A stretch of 64,000 bases of DNA from positions 248,001 to 312,000 of the forward strand of contig NOUX01000003.1 of NCBI GenBank assembly GCA_002245855.1, in the 5' to 3' direction. A model generated the notes under the pieces. The model worked only from the letters and a program-made list of their open reading frames with translations. It was not told the origin of the DNA and ran no database searches. The translations under genes and the position numbers were made by a program. This document shows, one piece after another, positions 36,348 to 46,902 of this stretch (within the stretch, counting starts at the first letter, position 1; every line of letters starts with the position of its first letter). The stretch comes from Sphingobacterium cellulitidis (GTDB taxonomy: Bacteria > Bacteroidota > Bacteroidia > Sphingobacteriales > Sphingobacteriaceae).

Positions 36348-37421
36348 ATGGAACGTGAATTAATTACAGGTAGAGGTGCTCAAAAGAATATTGACAATGT
36401 ATTTTCGAGATACAGTTATAGTCAAGAGCATATAGAGGGAATTGATGATTGGGAACAAGACGTTCCGAATACCCAATTTACCATTATTCACCCCAAAACA
36501 ATAGTCAATAAGGTCCACAGCCCTGATGTCGGTATGGAATATTCCTTGAATCCATATCAGGGTTGTGAGCATGGCTGTATTTATTGTTACGCCCGAAATT
36601 CCCATCAATATTGGGGTTATAGTGCTGGATTGGATTTTGAAAGTAAAATACTGGTCAAAGCCAATGCTCCAAAATTATTCCGCGAACATATCCGTAAGAA
36701 GAACTGGGAAGGCACTCCCATTTCCCTTTCTGGGAATACGGATTGTTACCAACCCCTAGAACGCAAGTTTAAGCTTACCAGAGCCATTTTAAAGATTTGC
36801 CTGGAACATGGCCAACCCGTCGGGTTAATTACGAAAAACAGCCTAATTCTACGCGATTTGGATATCCTAACTGAACTGGCAAGTAAAAATCTATGTGTCG
36901 TCTTTATTTCCATCAATTCATTGACCAAGGAGACGCGATCCAAGATGGAGCCACGAACAGCTACTGCCCAGCAAAGATTAAAGGTTATAGAAACCTTATC
37001 ACAACATGGGATTCCTGTTGGAATCATGTGTGCCCCAATAATTCCAGGACTTACAGATCATGAAATTCCCAAGGTCCTTAAAGCGGCATCAGATGCCGGA
37101 GCAAAATGGGCTGGTTATACGATAGTTCGACTAAATGGAGAGATTTCGAAAATTTTTGAAGATTGGTTAAAAAAATCCTACCCAGACCGAGCCAATAAGA
37201 TTTGGCATAGTATTCAGGATTGTCATAAAGGAAAAGTCAACGACAGCGATTTTGGGAATAGAATGAGAGGAACAGGACACTTAGCAGAAATCATTCGGAA
37301 TAATTTCAAGCTTCATTGTAAAAAGTATAATCTTAATCAGGAAATGTTTGAATATGACCTCTCCCACTATAAAAAACAGCAAAATACACAGTTGAATCTG
37401 TTTGATACCACTAATCCATAG
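36348..37421 (+). CDS. PA0069-family radical SAM protein (SplB-like)
   Basis: 357 aa. The radical SAM cluster motif CX3CX2C is seen as Cys73, Cys77 and Cys80 in 'NPYQGCEHGCIYCYARNSHQ', the pattern shared by spore photoproduct lyase-like proteins and the PA0069 family. Further family segments are 'PISLSGNTDCYQPLERKFKL', 'GQPVGLITKNSLILRDLDIL', 'MEPRTATAQQRLKVIETLSQ' and 'GIMCAPIIPGLTDHEIPKVL'. The reaction and substrate of this family are not established. It starts 53 bp after ppk1 on the same strand. Confidence 0.92.
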   Translation: MERELITGRGAQKNIDNVFSRYSYSQEHIEGIDDWEQDVPNTQFTIIHPKTIVNKVHSPDVGMEYSLNPYQGCEHGCIYCYARNSHQYWGYSAGLDFESKILVKANAPKLFREHIRKKNWEGTPISLSGNTDCYQPLERKFKLTRAILKICLEHGQPVGLITKNSLILRDLDILTELASKNLCVVFISINSLTKETRSKMEPRTATAQQRLKVIETLSQHGIPVGIMCAPIIPGLTDHEIPKVLKAASDAGAKWAGYTIVRLNGEISKIFEDWLKKSYPDRANKIWHSIQDCHKGKVNDSDFGNRMRGTGHLAEIIRNNFKLHCKKYNLNQEMFEYDLSHYKKQQNTQLNLFDTTNP

Positions 37422-37535
37422 ATGTTAAAATTATGTTAAATTAATATTGTATCAGGCATGTTTCAGTTGGTATGGCATTAGGTTTGGACATAGTACCGCA
37501 ATAAACTATAGAAAAACAACAAAATAATTTGTACT

Positions 37536-37925
37536 ATGAAAAAATCAATGAAATTACTGAGTCTATTATTTGTAGTGTTATTTGCAGTATCTGCTTGCTC
37601 AAAGGACGATGATCCAGCAGATAATGATATTTTTGTAGATGACTATAAAGGTACTATTAGCTATGTGAATGAAAACGATAGCGAGAAAAATGTTTCACCA
37701 ACAGAAGGTAAAGTTACAGTGACTAAAGTAGGTGGATCAAACTACTCCTTTATCTTCGATAGTAATATTCCAGATATTATCAATGTGAAGATGAAAAAAG
37801 GAGAAAACAATAAATTATTTATAGAAGATGGTGCTTTCGGCGTACTTTCTATAGATGCAGATCACTTAACCATTGGCTATACAAAAGATGGGGAAACTTG
37901 GACTGCAAACTGCAAACGTGACTAA
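37536..37925 (+). CDS. Small predicted lipoprotein
   Basis: 129 aa with a lipoprotein signal, 'MKKSMKLLSLLFVVLFAVSA', then Cys21. After it comes 'SKDDDPADND', an acidic stretch that in Bacteroidota resembles the lipoprotein surface-export signal. The mature part is a small beta-rich domain ('GKVTVTKVGGSNYSFIFDSN', 'HLTIGYTKDGETWTANCKRD') of the kind seen in lipocalin-like or DUF proteins. Function unknown. Own terminator 31 bp downstream. Confidence 0.85.
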   Translation: MKKSMKLLSLLFVVLFAVSACSKDDDPADNDIFVDDYKGTISYVNENDSEKNVSPTEGKVTVTKVGGSNYSFIFDSNIPDIINVKMKKGENNKLFIEDGAFGVLSIDADHLTIGYTKDGETWTANCKRD

Positions 37926-37956
37926 AACTTCGATATATACAGATTAATTTAACTTG

Positions 37957-37991
37957 ACAGGAGTCATCAAAAGATGACTCCTGTTTTTTTA
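37957..37991 (+). terminator. Rho-independent terminator after the lipoprotein gene
   Basis: Perfect 12-bp stem (37957-37968 with 37973-37984), AAAA loop, seven T. Confidence 0.95.
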
Positions 37992-38037
37992 TTCATAATA
38001 GCCTATTGCAGTTTGATTCTATGGCTAAACTATATTA

Positions 38038-38652
38038 TTACTTCTTGAAATCCATTAGGTTCAATAGCAGCGTGATTTTAAACAAGTTTGAGTTACTATT
38101 GATAAATAAGCTATAATCCTTTCCAAACTCTTTGAACAGCCTACTTTCAAGGGATTTAATTCGCGTATCATCTGCTTGGTTCAATAAGTAATGATTTACA
38201 CGATTACTGATTTCAAGACTTAGATGATGATTCTTCACCTTCAAGCGTAGTTTCAAGGGAAAATTCTCCATACTGTTATAGCCATTGATCACACAATTCT
38301 GGATGATAGGCAACAATATTAAGGCAGGAATCTTTTCTTCAGGATCCTCCATATCAAAGTCAACTTTATAGTGTATTTCAGATTCTGATAAAGAGGAATA
38401 AAGTTCAATAAAATCTTGGATTAATTTGACTTCAGCACTTATAGGCCAAACTGATTCTGAATTCAACGCCAATATATCAGCTTGGTAAGCCCGAAATTTT
38501 ACGGACAAAGAATCTTGGATTTCTGAATGCTTATAAAATAGTTGGGAAAGATGCTTTTCGGTTTGGGCTTTCAAAAAACTTAGTTCTGTCTCAGCAGTCA
38601 ATAATTTATCTTCCAGCTCAGCTAGATTTTTTGAATTTTTCTTCCAAAACAT
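38038..38652 (-). CDS. Degenerate soluble LytS-type sensor-kinase-like protein
   Basis: 204 aa, no membrane helix. It aligns by pattern with the cytoplasmic part of Bacteroidota LytS/YehU histidine kinases. 'LSFLKAQTEKHLSQLFYKHS' occupies the phospho-acceptor position (normally LKxQINPHFLFN): His34 is kept but the flanking NP and FLFN are lost. 'VKLIQDFIELYSSLSESEIH' corresponds to the helix before the ATPase, and 'IPALILLPIIQNCVINGYNS' to the N-box (Asn119). The glycine-rich ATP lid is not apparent. It is probably a pseudokinase or dimerising regulator. Last gene behind murF-alr and the DUF502 gene (8-bp gap). Confidence 0.65.
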   Translation of the reverse strand: MFWKKNSKNLAELEDKLLTAETELSFLKAQTEKHLSQLFYKHSEIQDSLSVKFRAYQADILALNSESVWPISAEVKLIQDFIELYSSLSESEIHYKVDFDMEDPEEKIPALILLPIIQNCVINGYNSMENFPLKLRLKVKNHHLSLEISNRVNHYLLNQADDTRIKSLESRLFKEFGKDYSLFINSNSNLFKITLLLNLMDFKK

Positions 38653-38660
38653 GATGCTAA

Positions 38661-39296
38661 TTATTGTAATCTTTCTTTAGAATCTTTAGTCTCCTTCTTT
38701 CCTTCCAATCCACTTACACCGCCAGACACCACTAGTTTCATGGCATCAGTTGCAGAAAGATTTAATTTAGTAACCTTTTCTGATGGAACCACAACAACCT
38801 GACCAGCAACAGAATATGAATACGGGAAATAAACAACTACTTCACCTGGTAAATTGATGGCATGTAAATCTCTTTGCGTCAAAAAACCAATTTTCTTGAG
38901 TCCATGTTCATTTACTTCCACCAATACTGGTTCGTTGAATTTCTTGGCGTCTCCAACGAATGCTTCCGTAAAATCTTTAATGGATGAATATAAAGTATTG
39001 AATAAAGGAATCTTACTGATTGTTCTACTCAACCAATTTCTGATTGGAGCAGTAACCAAAGTGGTAAAGATAAAACCTATAAGGGTAAGTAGTAGGATAA
39101 CCGAAACTATCCCCAATCCGGGAATATACAAGGGTTTACCGGTCTCATCCACCAAAAAATGTTCTGTGATATTTAAGGCACCATCCAGGGTTGCGACCAA
39201 CCACACAATCACAAAGATTGCTCCGGCAACTGGAGCCACCACCAATGTCCCCTTAATGAGGTAATAAAAGAATTTTTGAAAAAACTTAGTTATCAT
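38661..39296 (-). CDS. DUF502-family membrane protein
   Basis: 211 aa with two membrane helices ('LVVAPVAGAIFVIVWLVATL', about 18-37; 'IVSVILLLTLIGFIFTTLVT', about 63-82), joined by a periplasmic loop. A conserved cytoplasmic part has 'IPLFNTLYSSIKDFTEAFVG', 'IGFLTQRD' and 'VVYFPYSYSVAGQVVVVPSE' ahead of 'SATDAMKLVVSGGVSG'. This is the DUF502 family, whose plant homologues (COV/LCV) affect vascular patterning; the bacterial function is unknown. It starts 1 bp after the murF-alr stop, so it is translationally linked to it. Confidence 0.9.
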   Translation of the reverse strand: MITKFFQKFFYYLIKGTLVVAPVAGAIFVIVWLVATLDGALNITEHFLVDETGKPLYIPGLGIVSVILLLTLIGFIFTTLVTAPIRNWLSRTISKIPLFNTLYSSIKDFTEAFVGDAKKFNEPVLVEVNEHGLKKIGFLTQRDLHAINLPGEVVVYFPYSYSVAGQVVVVPSEKVTKLNLSATDAMKLVVSGGVSGLEGKKETKDSKERLQ

Positions 39297-39297
39297 T

Positions 39298-41733
39298 TTA
39301 CTCGTAATAATAGACTCTTTTTACTCGACTTGAAATATTGACCAACAATTCATATGGTATCGTTCCGATATCCTGGGAAGCCTGCATTAAGTTGGGAAAA
39401 ACAAGAACCTCATCCCCCACTTGAACATCCTGTCCGGTCACATCCAACATACACATATCCATACAAATATTTCCAACGGTTGAAGCTAGGTTGCCATTAA
39501 TTTGCATTTTTCCAACGGAATTTCCAAATCTTCTGGAATAACCATCTGCATAGCCAATTTTTACCGTTGCGATTTTACTATCCCTATGCAATACTCCTTT
39601 TCGGTCATAACCTACGGTTTCACCAGCAGGTAATTCCTTGATCTGGGTGACCGTAGTTTTCAAGCTGCTCACCTGTTCCAAATTTGGCAAGTTCTTATCC
39701 ATATCAACTCCGTACAAACCAATTCCTAGCCGAACCATATCCAAGTGGGCCTGCGGCCAACGAACAATGGCAGACGTATTGGCCACATGCTGAATAAATT
39801 TATAACCTAATCCGATTTCAAGCTTTGCTGCAGCTTCCTGATAGGTTGAAATTTGATATGCTGTAAATTCATCCTGTTTTGGATCACCAGAAGCGACCAA
39901 ATGGGTGAAAAAGGATTGCACCCTTACCTGCTCTTGATTACGCAATCGCTCAATTACTGCTTCGATCTCAGAAGGAAAGAAACCTAATCTATGCATCCCT
40001 GTATCAAGCTTCAGGTGAATCTTGAAGTCCTTGATATTTTGTTCTTTTAAGAAATCAATAAATTCTTCCAAGAAATCCATGCTATAAACCTCAGGTTCAA
40101 GATTATGTTGAACCAAAGACTGGAAGGTATCCCGATCAGGGCTCAACACCATGATTGGAAGAGTAATCCCTGCCGTTCGAAGTTCAACACCTTCATCTGC
40201 AAAAGCAACTGTCAGATAATCAACCTTACTAAATTGCAGTAAATTTGCAACTTCAAAGCTACCACTTCCATAGGAAAATGCCTTCACCATCGCCATTAAC
40301 TTCACATTCTTTGGAATCAAAGAGCGATAAACCATTAAGTTATTAGTAATCGCATTTAAATTAATCTCCAGGACTGTTCCATGCGACCTCAAAGCCAATC
40401 GTTGGACAATTCTTTCAAATTGAAACTTTCTTGCTCCTTTGATTAGGATGCTTTCATCATGAAAATCCAATTCCGTCAAATGGCTCAAAAATTCTTCGGT
40501 ATTGCTGAATTGTTGGATGGAATGGATTCCAAGGTCCTTCAACCAGTCAAAATCTTGACCTACCCAAATAAATTTTTGAAGTTGCGAGTTATTCAGCAAA
40601 TCCTTTAGTTTTTGCTGCAGCTTATCACTTTCCATTAGTCCTTCCATTTCAGAAAGGATCAAGGATTTCTGGCTATGCTGATTCTGTTGATGGAGAAATT
40701 CCAAAGATATTTTTAAGGATGCAAGGTCATTTGAATAAGAATCATCAATTATTGAACAATGATTGATACCTTTCTTCAGTTGTAGGCGCATTTCCAAAGG
40801 CTTCAAGGCTTGGATACGCTCAACAATAGTTTCGGCATCATATCCTAAGAAATACATGATTGCAATACAGCTCATGACATTCTCAATGGATGCACGATCT
40901 GTAAAAGGAACCTGACAGATACAGATAAGTTCACCAATCTTGATTTTAAGCTTGCTGGCCTGATTAAAGGTCTCCTCTTGAATCAGCTGGATTTGGTCGG
41001 TATCACTTTTGCCCCAGGAAACAAGTTTGATCTTTGGATCAATTAAATCCTTGGAAAGATATTCTGATCCTGCAACCAGTACCTCAACATCCTTGAACAG
41101 TTTTAATTTTTCTGTTAGTTTTTGCTGTTTAGTTTCAAAGTTTTGGGAATGCGCCACTCCAATATTGGTAAAAACCCCAATGTTGGGCTGAATCATTTTT
41201 TTGAGTGCATCCATTTCACCAGGCTCAGAAATCCCCGCTTCGATAAGTGCCAAATCATACTGCGGACCTAAATTCCACAAGGAAAGAGCGACCCCAAGTT
41301 GGGAATTATAGCTTTTTGGACTTTGATAGACTTTCTTTTCAGGGATTAACAATTGGAATAGCCAAGCTTTTACAATAGATTTTCCATTGCTACCGGTAAT
41401 TCCGATTATTGGGTAATGAAACTGTTCTCGATGATAGGTCACCAATTCTTGCATAAACTGCAGGACATTGTGAACTTGAATGACATTGACATCTTTTTTA
41501 TCTTCCAGAAAAGTTACCGGATTCGAGATTACAAAATTTCGAATACCTTTGGAATAAGCATCTGGAATAAAATCATGACCATCACGAGTGGCCTTTAGGG
41601 CAAAAAATAGAGATTCATCAGGATTATTCACCTTGCGGCTATCGTATACTAGTTCGCTGATTTTAGACGATAAATCATTTGACATCAATGGTTTCCCATT
41701 TAGTTTCTCGCAAATAAATTTAATAGTATACAT
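39298..41733 (-). CDS. Bifunctional UDP-MurNAc-tripeptide:D-Ala-D-Ala ligase / alanine racemase
   Basis: MurF-Alr fusion typical of Bacteroidota, 811 aa. The MurF half (about 1-440) adds D-Ala-D-Ala to UDP-MurNAc-tripeptide: P-loop 'GITGSNGKSIVKAWLF' (110-125), 'LALIEAGISEPGEMD', 'NIGVAHSQNF'. The Alr half (about 450-811) makes D-alanine: PLP lysine Lys484 in 'KLMAMVKAFSYGSGSFEVAN', 'HLKLDTGMHRLGF', 'VRLGIGLYGVD', 'TVGYDRKG'. The MurF part lacks a few residues at the usual C-terminal end. Producing and using D-alanine in one protein couples supply to wall synthesis. Divergent from recX. Confidence 0.96.
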   Translation of the reverse strand: MYTIKFICEKLNGKPLMSNDLSSKISELVYDSRKVNNPDESLFFALKATRDGHDFIPDAYSKGIRNFVISNPVTFLEDKKDVNVIQVHNVLQFMQELVTYHREQFHYPIIGITGSNGKSIVKAWLFQLLIPEKKVYQSPKSYNSQLGVALSLWNLGPQYDLALIEAGISEPGEMDALKKMIQPNIGVFTNIGVAHSQNFETKQQKLTEKLKLFKDVEVLVAGSEYLSKDLIDPKIKLVSWGKSDTDQIQLIQEETFNQASKLKIKIGELICICQVPFTDRASIENVMSCIAIMYFLGYDAETIVERIQALKPLEMRLQLKKGINHCSIIDDSYSNDLASLKISLEFLHQQNQHSQKSLILSEMEGLMESDKLQQKLKDLLNNSQLQKFIWVGQDFDWLKDLGIHSIQQFSNTEEFLSHLTELDFHDESILIKGARKFQFERIVQRLALRSHGTVLEINLNAITNNLMVYRSLIPKNVKLMAMVKAFSYGSGSFEVANLLQFSKVDYLTVAFADEGVELRTAGITLPIMVLSPDRDTFQSLVQHNLEPEVYSMDFLEEFIDFLKEQNIKDFKIHLKLDTGMHRLGFFPSEIEAVIERLRNQEQVRVQSFFTHLVASGDPKQDEFTAYQISTYQEAAAKLEIGLGYKFIQHVANTSAIVRWPQAHLDMVRLGIGLYGVDMDKNLPNLEQVSSLKTTVTQIKELPAGETVGYDRKGVLHRDSKIATVKIGYADGYSRRFGNSVGKMQINGNLASTVGNICMDMCMLDVTGQDVQVGDEVLVFPNLMQASQDIGTIPYELLVNISSRVKRVYYYE

Positions 41734-41802
41734 GATTCTGCAAATAATGAACGAAGTTCATCATTTTTTTTAAAAGTTCATCATTTTTTGAAGATTTGCA
41801 TT

Positions 41803-42294
41803 ATGGATGAAGCAAACAGAAAAAAGAAAGTATATACTCCATTGGAAGCCAGACGGAAAGCAGAATCCTATTGTGCCTACCAAGAGCGGTCTCAGCAGGA
41901 AGTGCGGGATAAATTATATCAATGGGGCCTGCATCAGGCCGATGTTGAAAACAATATTAGCTATTTGATCGAGCATAATTTCTTAAATGAGGAGCGATTT
42001 GCCAAGGCTTATGTTTTAGGGAAATTCAGGATTAAAGGTTGGGGCCGAATTAAGATCAGCCAAGGATTAAAGATCAAACAAGTATCATCACCCTTGATAA
42101 AAATAGCCTTGAAGGAGATTGATGCGAATGATTATTTCGAGAAATTAAGAAGCATTCTGGAGAAGAAGTCGAATTTAATCCATGAAAGTGATGCCTATAA
42201 AAAGCGGAATAAGCTATATCAATACGCATTGGGCAGAGGATTTGAAAATAATTTAATTTTAGAGGTACTGAAAGACAATGGATTGGAGGATTAG
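41803..42294 (+). CDS. recX: RecX-family recombination regulator
   Basis: Modulates RecA filaments. 163 aa from the ATG at 41803 (a TTG five codons upstream is not needed). RecX three-helix repeats are seen in 'ARRKAESYCAYQERSQQEVR', 'YLIEHNFLNEERFAKAYVLG' and 'YALGRGFENNLILEVLKDNG', with the 'WGRIKISQGLKIKQVSSPLI' segment. recA is not adjacent. The 69-bp gap to divergent murF-alr contains a 16-nt direct repeat (41754-41769 and 41774-41789). Confidence 0.9.
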   Translation: MDEANRKKKVYTPLEARRKAESYCAYQERSQQEVRDKLYQWGLHQADVENNISYLIEHNFLNEERFAKAYVLGKFRIKGWGRIKISQGLKIKQVSSPLIKIALKEIDANDYFEKLRSILEKKSNLIHESDAYKKRNKLYQYALGRGFENNLILEVLKDNGLED

Positions 42295-42339
42295 CTAAAA
42301 TTTTTTGAAAAAATAATTTTAGGATTTCAATTTTCTCTC

Positions 42340-42347
42340 TATATTTG
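42340..42347 (+). promoter_or_regulatory. -7 box TATATTTG of the tRNA operon
   Basis: Perfect TAnnTTTG, 11 nt before the tRNA-Gly 5' end. The -33 position has only a TTTT (42317-42320). Confidence 0.7.
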
Positions 42348-42358
42348 CACCACGTCAA

Positions 42359-42431
42359 GCGAAAGTAGCTCAGTTGGTAGAGCACAACCTTGCCAAGGTT
42401 GGGGTCGCGAGTTCGAATCTCGTCTTTCGCT
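42359..42431 (+). tRNA. tRNA-Gly (anticodon GCC)
   Basis: 73 nt. Acceptor GCGAAAG pairs with CTTTCGC. The anticodon stem CAACC/GGTTG holds the loop TTGCCAA (GCC). The T-arm GAGTTCGAATCTC is intact. The 3' CCA is not encoded (the sequence after the discriminator T is CAG). First gene of a two-tRNA operon. Confidence 0.97.
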
Positions 42432-42436
42432 CAGTT

Positions 42437-42521
42437 GCCTAGGTGGTGGAACTGGTAGACACGCAGGACTTAAAATCCTGTTCCCGTTAAGGGAGTGCGG
42501 GTTCGATTCCCGCCCTAGGTA
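42437..42521 (+). tRNA. tRNA-Leu (anticodon TAA)
   Basis: 85 nt with a long variable arm (TTCCCGTTAAGGGAG region). The anticodon stem CAGGA/TCCTG holds CTTAAAA (TAA). Acceptor GCCTAGG pairs with CCTAGGT, the first pair being a G-T wobble. CCA is not encoded. It starts 5 nt after tRNA-Gly and is followed at once by a terminator. Confidence 0.97.
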
Positions 42522-42524
42522 CAG

Positions 42525-42551
42525 AAAAAAGCCGCTTATAGCGGCTTTTTT
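42525..42551 (+). terminator. Rho-independent terminator of the tRNA operon
   Basis: GCCGCT/AGCGGC stem (42531-42536, 42540-42545) extended by A6/T6, 3-nt loop, T-run. It could act in both directions. Confidence 0.93.
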
Positions 42552-45212
<2,661 letters not shown>

Positions 45213-45230
45213 ATAGTAATCCAGAAATAA

Positions 45231-45265
45231 AAAAGAGCCTCCTGCTATCAGAGAGGCTCTTTTTG
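45231..45265. terminator. Terminator between katG and the small minus-strand gene
   Basis: 8-bp stem (45234-45241 with 45253-45260), 11-nt loop, A-run on one side and T-run on the other. Usable by both convergent transcripts. Confidence 0.88.
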
Positions 45266-45304
45266 TTGCTCTAGTATTTATGAATAAATATTGATCTCTG
45301 GAAA

Positions 45305-45562
45305 TTAAAGTAGGGCAAGCATCCAAGCTTTTTTAACCTCATCTCTTTGCAAATAATCCTTGGCTTTGAGTAATTGATGAGTAATCCTGGTACTTTCATC
45401 GCCAATAAATGCATTTAATAATTCCTGAATTTCGGAATCATATTTAAAAGCATCAATTTCTTGATCTGTTGGCAATTGCTCAATACGGGAGAGTTTTTCT
45501 AATTCAGAATAATTGAAAATTCCTGAATTGGTAATAAAAGATGGAATATCTGTTTTTTGCAT
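45305..45562 (-). CDS. Small protein of unknown function downstream of icd
   Basis: 85 aa, ATG at 45562. Not recognised. It has no signal peptide or membrane helix; mostly helical and acidic, with a basic C-terminal helix ('QLLKAKDYLQRDEVKKAWML'). It begins only 8 bp after a terminator-like hairpin that follows icd, so its expression would need read-through or control of that hairpin. A bidirectional terminator lies beyond its stop. Composition looks protein-like, but the gene is less certain than its neighbours. Confidence 0.6.
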   Translation of the reverse strand: MQKTDIPSFITNSGIFNYSELEKLSRIEQLPTDQEIDAFKYDSEIQELLNAFIGDESTRITHQLLKAKDYLQRDEVKKAWMLALL

Positions 45563-45570
45563 ATATAGAA

Positions 45571-45604
45571 TTAAAAAAGCTGAACCTTGTAAAGTTCAGC
45601 TTTT
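45571..45604 (-). terminator. Rho-independent terminator (or attenuator) after icd
   Basis: Perfect 11-bp stem (45575-45585 with 45594-45604), 8-nt loop, T-run on the minus strand. It sits just before the ATG of the 85-aa gene. Confidence 0.85.
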
Positions 45605-45622
45605 ATTTATGATTTACAAATC

Positions 45623-46885
45623 TTAAATCTTTTCAATTATTTTATCTGCAAAATCAGATGTTTTTAGAAGGGTTGCTCCTTCCATCAAATTATAGAAATC
45701 GACAGTTACCGTTTTATCCTTGATTGTTTTTGCCAATGCATCAACAATGGCATCTCCAGCTTCAGTCCAGCCCATGTATTCCAGCATCATTACACCGCTT
45801 AGGATAACGGATGAAGGATTCATGGTATTGGTATTGGCAAATCTCGGTGCAGTACCGTGTGTAGCCTCAAAAATAGCATGTCCGGTTTTAAAATTGATAT
45901 TTGCACCTGGTGCAATACCAATTCCACCCACCATGGCCGCTAAGGCATCCGATATATAATCACCATTTAAATTCAATGTAGCAATTACATCGTAATCTTG
46001 TGGTGCCAATAAAATCTGTTGAAGGAAATTATCAGCAATAATATCCTTGATAATCAATTTACCAGCTTGTTCTGCGGCCTTTTGTTCTGCATTAGCAGCA
46101 TCCTGACCATCTTTGGCTTTGGTGGTTTCCCATTGATTCCAAGTGTAAACCTGATCTTTGAATTCCTTTTCAGCTAGTTCATAGCCCCAGTTTTTAAATG
46201 CACCTTCGGTATATTTCATGATATTACCTTTATGCACCAAGGTTACTGATTTTCTTCCTTCGGCAAGTGCAAATTCAATTGCTGCACGGATTAGGCGTTT
46301 AGAACCTTCCTCAGAAACGAATTTAAGACCTACCCCTGTTGTATTGCTAAAGTTGTAGTCTACATTCAGGTCATTTTTCAAAAAGTCTTGAATGCGTTTA
46401 GATTCTGCAGTTCCAGCCGCAAATTCAATCCCTGCATATATATCCTCTGTATTTTCCCTGAAAACAACCATATCAACTTTCTCAGGATGTTTAACGGGTG
46501 AAGGAACTCCTTCATACCACTTCGTTGGTCGTTGACAAACATATAAATCCAATTCCTTTCGTAGGGCAACATTCAAGGATCTAATACCACCACCAATCGG
46601 AGTAGTTAAAGGTCCTTTGATACCTACTAAATATTCTTTAAAAACATCCAGGGTTTCATTAGGCAACCAGCTTCCAGTTTCATTGAATGCCTTTTCACCT
46701 GCCAGGACTTCCTTCCAATTAATCTTCCTTTTTCCTCCATACAGCTTTTCAACAGCTGCATCAAAAACGCGAACTGAAGCCTTCCAAATGTCAGGACCTA
46801 TACCATCTCCAATAATAAATGGAATAGTTACCTGATCTGGAACCAATAATTTACCACTTGAATCTATACTGACCTTATCTGACAT
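45623..46885 (-). CDS. icd: NADP-dependent isocitrate dehydrogenase
   Basis: TCA-cycle enzyme, isocitrate to 2-oxoglutarate with NADPH production. 420 aa, the E. coli-type homodimer. '[20 protein letters not shown]' opens the fold. The substrate loop '[20 protein letters not shown]' contains Ser103, equivalent to the AceK-regulated serine. The metal-binding Asp residues are in '[20 protein letters not shown]', and '[20 protein letters not shown]' binds the cofactor. No aceK is nearby. Transcribed after the antiporter gene's opposite end, with 17 bp between the two genes on the same strand. Confidence 0.97.
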   Translation of the reverse strand: MSDKVSIDSSGKLLVPDQVTIPFIIGDGIGPDIWKASVRVFDAAVEKLYGGKRKINWKEVLAGEKAFNETGSWLPNETLDVFKEYLVGIKGPLTTPIGGGIRSLNVALRKELDLYVCQRPTKWYEGVPSPVKHPEKVDMVVFRENTEDIYAGIEFAAGTAESKRIQDFLKNDLNVDYNFSNTTGVGLKFVSEEGSKRLIRAAIEFALAEGRKSVTLVHKGNIMKYTEGAFKNWGYELAEKEFKDQVYTWNQWETTKAKDGQDAANAEQKAAEQAGKLIIKDIIADNFLQQILLAPQDYDVIATLNLNGDYISDALAAMVGGIGIAPGANINFKTGHAIFEATHGTAPRFANTNTMNPSSVILSGVMMLEYMGWTEAGDAIVDALAKTIKDKTVTVDFYNLMEGATLLKTSDFADKIIEKI

Positions 46886-46902
46886 AATTAATTGTTTTTT
46901 AG

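Noticed and set aside
42074..42385. 103-codon minus-strand frame
   Set aside because: Runs through the tRNA-Gly gene and antisense to recX.
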